This document shows positions 22,979-30,179 of a DNA stretch of 64,000 nt, piece after piece. Position 1 is the stretch's first letter, and each line of letters begins with the position of its first letter. A program made the position numbers and the translations under genes. The stretch comes from Apodospora peruviana (lineage: Eukaryota > Ascomycota > Sordariomycetes > Sordariales > Lasiosphaeriaceae), in assembly GCA_033439685.1 (NCBI GenBank), contig JAUEDM010000005.1, positions 4,030,001 through 4,094,000 on the forward strand. Direction: 5' to 3'. Under the pieces are notes generated by a model. It was not told the DNA's origin. It saw only the letters and a list, made by a program, of their open reading frames with translations, and made no database searches.

Positions 22979-23844
22979 ATGGCCTTCAGCAAGCTCTCAC
23001 TCCTTGCACTCGCGGTGGCGGTCCTCTCGTCCGTCGTCTCTGCCACCGAGCTGGAGGCGGATAGTCTAGGCAAGAGATCTGTCCTGGCTGAGCGGCAGAC
23101 ATGTCGCACGGTAGGTTGGATTCCCGCCTGTCCAGGTACGAGCCACCCTCCTCCTCTCCTCCTGAACACAACCTTGGCAACTAACTCTATCAAACAGGTG
23201 AATTTGCCTGCGTCCCGCCAGGAGCAATATGCTGCTCAGACGGCCTCACCTACGTAATGCCGCCACGGACCTGCCCAGACGGACAGGAGGCCCTGACCAC
23301 GGCCGGAGTCGTACCAACCATTACCGCTCCTCCGCCACCACCGCCCGCAGCATCCACTACCATCATCGACTACGTCTGGTACACGTACACTTACACATGG
23401 TACTACTGGTACTATTACTACATCTACATCGACATCACCTCCACGCAGCTGGTATCGACGCAGGTCTCGTCCGTTACGACCCTCTCGGTGAGTGCCACCG
23501 ACTCGGCTGCCGCGAGCTCCTATTTTGCCGGGTTCACGGCGACGGCTGTCTTCCCGACGCCGACGCAGACGGCCACGCCTATCTCCGCGCCTCCTGTTGC
23601 GCCGAGTGAGACTTTTTCGTCATTCTTCTCGGCGTCCAGTGTGGTAATTTATCCAACTGGTGGTAGTGGTAATGGCAGCTCGAACGCGACGATTACGACT
23701 GGTGCGCCTACATCTATTGTGACGGCTGGTGCTTCTAAGGTTCAAATTGGGTCTGTTGTTGGATCTGTGTGGGGCGTGTCGGCGCCGATGTTTGGAGCTG
23801 CGGTTATTGGGGTGTTGACTGGTTTTGCTATGATGGTTTTGTGA
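22979..23844 (+). CDS. secreted, probably GPI-anchored Cys-rich protein with Tyr/Trp run
   Basis: Two exons (22979-23135, 23198-23844; intron 62 nt, donor GTACGA, CTAACTC branch) give 267 residues. It begins with a signal peptide (MAFSKLSLLALAVAVLSSVVSA) and a short pro-region ending in LGKRS. A small Cys-rich module follows (CRTVGWIPACPGEFACVPPGAICC, six cysteines within about 40 residues including CPDG). A proline run then leads to an aromatic segment with about a dozen Tyr and Trp residues (YTYTYTWYYWYYYYIYI). The remainder is Ser/Thr/Ala-rich with an N-glycosylation site (SSNATI) and ends in a hydrophobic tail typical of GPI addition. No known family was recognised; a cell-wall or surface role is inferred. 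Confidence 0.75.
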
Positions 23845-24680
23845 AACAGCTTTGGTGCCTAATGTTGTAGGATGCTTGCATGATGTTGTTGGACAAGCGT
23901 TGGTTGGATCGACTGATATGTTATCGGATAAGAAACGCAAGATTTGTATAACTAGAGGAACTCCAATATAACCACATAATACTCTGTTTGTCTAACGACA
24001 TATATCATCATGTAGTTGCATCCAAGAATGAGCTTTTGATACGCCCGCCTCCATTGCCGTGATTCTCGGCAACCTAGCTTATTTGCTTCACGTTTGTAAA
24101 CAAAGGTTAGATAGGGGGCACTCCAACTTGTTTCGTTTATGAAACTAACAAAGTTTGTATTCTGTACAAACAACTACCACATGCGCAAATTTAAGCAATG
24201 GTAAGTTGTATAAGTACGTGGACACTTCACGTTGTTTAATCTCGGACTTCCCTCCTGAGTCGTCCTCAAGGTTCCTTGGGTGAGTACCAGTCACAATTAT
24301 GTTGTTCTCGGAACAGTCCGTGCAGCCCCAGTTCTATCAAATGGAATTCGAGACCAAGGCTGCCAAAAAATGCCTTGGGTGAATGTGGAGCCTACGGGTT
24401 ATCATGAGGTGAATGATGAAGCTCACCCAGAGTTCCGGTCTCAGTGAATGAGGTCTGGTGGGTTAACCCACCCGGCCTTTCCTACGAACCTATATAAACG
24501 CTTTAAACTTATTTCTACCAGAAAGTTATCCTCACACTTTCTTCATCATTCTGCAATTCGCAACGCGACTTTCCTCAAGCTTTCACAGCGCGCAGCAAGA
24601 CTCCAGTTGTTTACCCTTTCTATCATCGCACACCAAATCGTAGTCGAGCGCCATCACTTGACGCTCTTTTCTCGGACACA
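23845..24680. other. intergenic with TATA box
   Basis: No gene is seen. TATATAAA at 24491-24498 sits about 190 nt before the ATG of the exonuclease pseudogene and was probably its promoter. Confidence 0.45.
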
Positions 24681-25539
24681 ATGAAGAAATACGCAAGAAA
24701 GAATGCAAACAAATACGCAGTCCTCGCCAGTCACTCAGATTCGGACCTCGGGTACGACGAACGCGAGGAACAATGGCTTCAGACAGCAGAGCCGACCTAC
24801 AGCATGGTCGACACTCCATATACGATTATTGACATGCTCAACAAAATCACCACCATTCCCGCGGCCACCACCGAGAAGAGCTCAACACCCATTCTGTACC
24901 TCGACCTCGAGAGCATCAATCCCTCACGATACGGCACAGTCTCTATCGTGAGGTTCTTCGTCGAAGAATTGAACCACACATATTTGATCGACACCCACAC
25001 TCTGCAAGGCGAAGCTTTCACGACCGAGATACCCGACTGAACAACACTGAAGAGCCACCTCGAGTCCCCGAGCTACACAAAAGTCTTCTTTGACGTGCGC
25101 AACGACTCCGACGCTTTGTATGCGCACTTCAGAGTCCGGCTGGCTGGCGTCGAAGACCCCGCAGCTGATGGGAAACGCGGACCGGGGGATAACCTTCCGA
25201 CAATATCTTCACGGCCTGCCGAGGTGTATTGGGTCACTGAACATGTGCTGGAAGCAACGGCACCGATGAAATCTCACCAAAAACAACGGTTGCTGTCTGT
25301 TCGCACCGGAGAAGTGCGGTTCATACGAGGTCTTTAACGAGAGGCCGATGCGCAAGGAACTGATCGAGTACTGCGTAAACGACGTGGTTTTCCTATCTCG
25401 GTTACTGAGGATGTATAAGAACTCTCGTGCTATGCAGATGGACTGGTGGCGGAACGAAATAGCTGAAAATTTGCCTAACCCAAACCATCAAGTTCACTCC
25501 TACGGCTATACTTTGCTCATTGCAATGACCGTAGAATAA
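24681..25539 (+). pseudogene. broken 3'-5' exonuclease (RNase D/DnaQ-like fold)
   Basis: Remnant of a fungal 3'-5' exonuclease domain protein. The first exonuclease motif (LYLDLESINPSRYGTVSI) lies in the first open stretch, which ends at TGA 25038-25040. The same frame then continues with LKSHLESPSYTKVFFDVRNDSDALYAHF (second motif). A frameshift near 25155-25161 moves the sequence into another frame, which has a further TGA at 25267-25269. Beyond it, APEKCGSYEVFNERP and LIEYCVNDVVFL (third motif) still match the family. At least two stops and one frameshift with no splice sites to remove them make a functional product unlikely. A decayed repeat follows directly. Confidence 0.8.
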
Positions 25540-26245
25540 AAACATTGTAAGTCATCTCTAGACAGTAGTCACCTGGGTTTGTTGGCACATAACTAACGCA
25601 AATAGTTTTCAGGAAACCCCAATGACTTTGAGCTAGAGTTGTTGTGCACTGCTCCTGTAAAAGGTTGGGCCCAGTATGTTTCGTACCTACTGCAGGACAT
25701 ATCTTTGTCTGACAACGCAACACTGGCTGAGCTACCACGAGAAACGTAGGCCAGATCCTATGATAGTTGTAGGAGAAGAGCTCTTCAGTTGATCACGTAC
25801 CCAACATCCAACACCACACTCCAACGCTTTGCAGTCAAACCCCTATCCTCATCCAAACAAACACCAACCGCGTTACATAATATATCTAGACAATCTTTTA
25901 TAAACCGCTTGATGACGTAGACCAACTCACTTCCAGTCATTCAACTCTTCCATGAGCGACCGTATTGAAGTAGATCTGGTGGGTCTGATTAGCCCTGCAT
26001 GGCTGATCAGTCAGCTTAGGACACCTTACCTGATCAGGCTCTTTGAGCCTCTGATCAGGGGCCTGTATCTATAAAAAGCATGTGGCTTTTCTTAGGTTCT
26101 TTGAGTTACAATTTAAGCACCTTCACTTCTATTTTGTACCCAAAACTATCTACTCTTCGTCTGCTCCGCAGGCCCACAAGCCTGCGGCTCCAGTTTGGTC
26201 CTCGCAGTATCTACTGTGTGGCCCTGCTCGTCTTTAGTATGGGCC
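25540..26245. other. repeat-bearing gap with strong palindromes
   Basis: No intact gene was found. Besides the dispersed repeat it contains a fold-back at about 26029-26060 (CTGATCAGGCTC / GAGCCTCTGATCAG around a TTT spacer) and a further TGATCA palindrome near 26003. A perfect 8-bp-arm hairpin lies at 26166-26187 (CCGCAGGC / GCCTGCGG). A TATA-like CTATAAAAAG lies at about 26068. Confidence 0.5.
25641..25733 (+). repeat. dispersed ~95-bp repeat, copy 2
   Basis: Second copy of the repeat at 17706-17800, in the same orientation, just after the exonuclease pseudogene. Similarity resumes at AGAAGAGCTCTTCAGTTGATC near 25773. Confidence 0.6.
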
Positions 26246-26950
26246 TTACATAACATCCTGCTTGCTGGAAACGATAGGTTTGTGAGAGACCTTGATCATA
26301 GCGGGAAGGTAGACCTGGACAGTTTTAATGTAAGGGAGGGTCCAGGGATATCCGCTGGGTACATTCTCCTGGGCCAGGCCGTCGATAGCCTTCCGTCGGT
26401 CGTTCCAACCCGCAGCCTTGCCAGCACTGGGGACAGTATCGCTCGCCGACTTGGTAGACGACTTTTGCCCGCTGAACTTATTTTGCCTGTCGTTCTTCTT
26501 TCTCTTCCGCCCAGGACCAGAAGTGCTATTTTTGGATGGTGGCGGGGATGCCGGCAGCTCGAGAGTCACCTTGTCATTGTGGACCCTCCTCATATGGTCC
26601 CTCAGGTTCCATTGACGCGGGAATCCATGCCCAGGAACGGAGCATTCACATCCTTCAAGGGGGCACAAGTATGGCTTTTCGACCTTGTGCATGTCGTGGG
26701 ACTCACGCTCATGCCGATGTAGGACGGCAGATGACAAGAACCAGGCAGTATCACACCCCTTGACCTTCCAGAGATAGGGTTTTAGGTGAAACTCACGGTC
26801 ATGCTGAAGAAGGCCGGAGGAGGAAGAGAACTTGGCATTCTGGCCCCCCCTGATCCTGCAGTGATAGGGCTTAAGGTGAGAGTCGACGAATAAACTGTCA
26901 ATTCCAGGTGGGTAGTCTTGAAGAAGAGAGCTAAAAACGGAGCAGAGAGC
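26246..26950 (-). pseudogene. start-less C2H2 zinc-finger fragment
   Basis: A minus-strand frame open from a TAA near 26951 to 26246 encodes three tandem fungal-type C2H2 fingers. The third is intact (CPLEGCECSVPGHGFPRQWN..HMRRVH), with the FPRxWNLxDHMxRVH signature of fungal zinc-finger proteins. In the first, the second Cys is Gly (CRIRGGQNAKF), and in the second, the first Cys is Trp (YLWKVKGCDTAW). The only ATGs are at or near the third finger, so no full-length start exists. A basic nuclear-signal-like tail (GRKRKKNDRQ) follows. It is probably a decayed transcription-factor gene, though a missed upstream exon is possible. Confidence 0.6.
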
Positions 26951-27200
26951 TACTTACTTGTAATTGCACTTGAGCCTATTGTCTTTTACGAACAAGCATC
27001 ATTTGATCGACGCTATAAACACCTTCACCATCAAAATGCCTGCCCAGCCCGCTGGGACACTTGGCAAAACTTAGTAGAGAAAAATAGTGTATTAGACTGT
27101 CTACTACAGAGAGAGAGGAGGAGAGAGCCTCCAGGGCTTCACAACACCCTGCAGTCTATGTACTGGTACATGCTCTGTGGTCCAGTTCAGCAACACTCAG

Positions 27201-27512
27201 TTACTCTTCATCTTTCTCTTCATCTTCACCATAGTACACCGGCTCCTTTGTCTTCTGCCGCGTGGACTTCCGCGTCTTGGGCTTCTGCCACTCCGACCGC
27301 CGCTGGTTCGTCTGCAGTCTTGCCGACCTCCGCCCCTTGGCCCTTTGCTCCTTGAGGTCACGTTTAAAGATAGTAGGCTCAAGTATCGCGTTGAACCGTT
27401 GGTCTACCTGAGCTAGGGAATTAAGATCCGCTGGGCTCGTTGGATGAGATGCGATCATCTCGATAAGCTCGGTGGGTAGGCTGTCCAGTCCCGAATAGGA
27501 ATTGCCCGGCAC
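27201..27512 (-). pseudogene. F-box fragment without ATG
   Basis: The open frame (no ATG; it opens after TAA codons near 27570) encodes an F-box (LDSLPTELIEMIASHPTSPADLNSLAQVDQRFNAIL, then a KRDL end). A basic stretch and acidic end (GEDEEKDEE) follow. F-box proteins link substrates to SCF ubiquitin ligases. Here the substrate-binding part is absent or very short and no start codon is present. It is either a gene fragment or has an upstream exon that I could not find. Confidence 0.5.
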
Positions 27513-27939
27513 GGGAATACAAGGAAGAGACAGAACACGGGGAACTCGGCTAAAGGGAACAAGGAGAAAAAGAACATGTTATTACTGAAACAGATGGGAC
27601 TCGAACTCGTAGGCCATATTCTTGTACAAACCTTGCAATGATATCCACCACAATGCCGCAACAACCTCGCGACCACGATCGCCGTAAGCAACTGCGCTGC
27701 AATTATGACCCTACAACGCAATACATCACCCAGGTCACCCTTTAGCCACCCATGCCGCCGCAACATTAGTTTTGTACCTCTGGCCTAGCCGCTCACCTTT
27801 TTGCAGTGATATCCACCGACCACAGCCTCGCGACTACAATCGCATCACCACAATACAAAATATAGCCAAACATAGATATCTCAACAAATCAAATCACCAT
27901 TTTCTCACATAGACTCTCCAAAGCAACCTCTCACGAAAC

Positions 27940-28872
27940 TCAAACAGTAGCATTCTTAAAAAACAAATTCGACCTTCTGTCCCCGGCAACCCCCGACGCG
28001 AACCCAAGAAACAGCCTCACCTCCCCGGAAGCAGTCTGATACACCGCCAACCCCTCCGGCTCGCGAAACGTCAGCGTCGACCCAGCCTTCGTTATCAGAG
28101 GGCCCTGCACAACCGTGCCACTATTCACGTCCACGCTCGCGACCTGCGAGTTGAGCTCACTGCTAACATCATACGAGTCGCCCCACAACAGATACAGATA
28201 CTTCCCGTACGCCGCGTATCCCTGAAAGGTAGTCGAAAGCGAAGCCGGCGACGGCTGCTTAATGTCTGCAAGCGGAGCAGAAAAGTCGCCGCTCGTCGCC
28301 GCCGTGAGACCATAAACCGCCACGCGTTTCCCGTCCCCCGGGAGCTGGTACCGCACTACTAGCCGGTTGTTAACTGTATCTACGGAGCAGGTATGCTCCG
28401 TCCCAGCAGCCACAGGCACAAACTTTGTCACGGCAGACGAGCTGCTTGACAGCGTCGTCCCAGACACAAACTTGAACCTCCCCAATTTCTTTCCGTAGCC
28501 GTTGGCATTGGCTTCAACCTCCACCCATAAATAGGTCGAAGACCCGCTGCCTTGCGCGCCGAAAGCGATGCCGTGCCCGAAGCCCGTTAGGTGCATGTAG
28601 CCGACGTAGTTTCCGGAGAAATCGAGTTGCGTGATGCACAGGTCGCCGGATGTGTCGGAGGCGCCGTTGCGGCGCTGACTGACAAATAGGCGGCGGTTGG
28701 TGTTGTCGAACGCGAATCCTTGCTGGACTGTGTCGTCGTGCAACGCCTTGCTCCGGAACAAGTCGTACGATGGTTGAGAGAGGTCGAAGCGCGGGGAGGC
28801 GGGCACGGTGGCGGATGTGAGGAGGGCTGTGATTGCTGCGAACCCGGCGAAGGCGATGTTGAGGCGGACCAT
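27940..28872 (-). CDS. secreted TagC/P68-RBP-like beta-propeller, bacterial-type
   Basis: Intronless 310-residue protein. I start at ATG 28872 because it gives a signal peptide (MVRLNIAFAGFAAITALLTSA). From RFDLSQPSYDLFRSKALHDD onward it matches, from memory, actinobacterial proteins annotated as teichoic acid biosynthesis protein C, which carry a P68 RBP/TagC-like beta-propeller. Repeated blade-like segments are visible: QQGFAFDNTNRRLFVSQ, GDLCITQLDFSGNYVGYMHL, HTCSVDTVNNRLVVRY, TFREPEGLAVY and a FLGFASGVAGDRRSNLFFKNA end. No catalytic residues can be named and the role is unknown; sugar or wall-polymer binding is a guess. High similarity to bacterial proteins and lack of introns suggest transfer from bacteria. 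It sits 1.6 kb from a Crypton. Confidence 0.75.
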   Translation of the reverse strand: MVRLNIAFAGFAAITALLTSATVPASPRFDLSQPSYDLFRSKALHDDTVQQGFAFDNTNRRLFVSQRRNGASDTSGDLCITQLDFSGNYVGYMHLTGFGHGIAFGAQGSGSSTYLWVEVEANANGYGKKLGRFKFVSGTTLSSSSSAVTKFVPVAAGTEHTCSVDTVNNRLVVRYQLPGDGKRVAVYGLTAATSGDFSAPLADIKQPSPASLSTTFQGYAAYGKYLYLLWGDSYDVSSELNSQVASVDVNSGTVVQGPLITKAGSTLTFREPEGLAVYQTASGEVRLFLGFASGVAGDRRSNLFFKNATV

Positions 28873-30179
28873 TTTGAGTTTGGGGTCGCTAGGACAGGTG
28901 AGGTCTAGAGTCCTCAACAGTCTGTATAAGGGACCTAGGTAGGTAAGGTCTTAGGTAGGGAGAAAGGAGGCCAGTGGGGTTACTGGGGTAGAGGTTGTTG
29001 ATCTTGGACTGAAGTTAAGAAGAGATTTTTTAAAGGAATGAGTGATTCGAGGGAGTGAGGTATAGACAGGGGGTGGTGGGGGTTACACCCTCAACTGTTG
29101 AACTGTCCCCAAACCTGAAGGTCAGGATTGATGTAAGCGTTCCCCTATTGTTACCCCGAACGGATGCACGTGCACGCTAACATCAAATCAGGCAGGTTGA
29201 CTGGCGGCATCGAGTTCATGCAGACATGCCGCATTATGTATAGCCCTTGATGCGTCAATAGTCTGTTTGCTGCACGCAAGAGCAACTCGTATCGTACCGG
29301 TAGCTGAAGTCAAGGGTATCTATGCCGGCCTCGTTATGGTAGAGCCCAAGTGCACTGCAAATTTAGCCCTCACGGAGGGTTCAGGTTACTTGCTTCATCG
29401 CACCAATCAGGTAGCCTAATTTGGGGGCCGTACAAGCCTCGAACGGGCTCTCACCAATCGTCAAGTCAAGACTGTGGAGGTCTGGTGCAATGACACCAGG
29501 TGGGTGAGGCTCTTCCATTTCTTCTGTATTGCGTGTATTGTTTTGTGCTTCCTCGTCGTCGAGTTGTCGCTTTGCCCCTGCACCACGTTGGAGCTCAATC
29601 CTCAATGAGCCATAGGGACTTGAGATCTTAATGGAAATTTTATCGAGATCGACGGTAGGGCTCAGAGACTCTTAAAGTCAAAAGCATATTGAACTCAAAG
29701 TCCAAAAGCCGAATAGTTGGGCTCTCTCTCCATTTAGTAGGTACTTTCTCTTGTCTTGACCTTTTTCTATACGTGTTCACTTCCGTAGTCAACATACCTC
29801 TGAACTGAAGCGGAAGAGCTGAGGCGTTGTCACAGTCCAATCTCAAATCCTCCGCTGCCACTCAGTCCTCCGGCCCCCGGGTTTTGTTCGGCATAAGAAA
29901 TGGGCATCAGGGTCCTTCCGCCGTCACGCTAAAGAGGGGTTCTGACTACACACTAGGGAATGATATCTGAAAAAACAGTTTAACTAAAAGGAGTCGCGAC
30001 AAGCAACCCAGTAACGTACTTTAAATTTCAACTATGTAGTTACTATATCTCTGGCAACTTAATATTTAACTTGCCCGGTGACACGAGACTTGAAATCCGG
30101 GACAGCGGCAGTCTGTGGGTCTTGCTGAGTTAATGGATTGGGAGGCCCGGTAGCGGGATTTACAACGATATCAATATCA
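28873..30179. other. intergenic between propeller gene and Crypton
   Basis: No gene was found. It holds a GCACTGCAAATTTAGCCC repeat end at 29351-29377. Confidence 0.45.
29351..29377 (+). repeat. GCACTGCAA-family repeat end
   Basis: GCACTGCAAATTTAGCCC followed by CACGGAGGG. This matches the repeat ends at 21715-21745, where CCGACGGAGGGG follows in the same position. Confidence 0.5.

Noticed and set aside
27580..27610. Box-B-like GAGTTCGAGTCCC on the minus strand, possible tRNA or SINE
   Set aside because: The T-stem does not pair, no matching acceptor stem or clear box A was found and no A-rich tail is visible. A SINE remains possible but unsupported.
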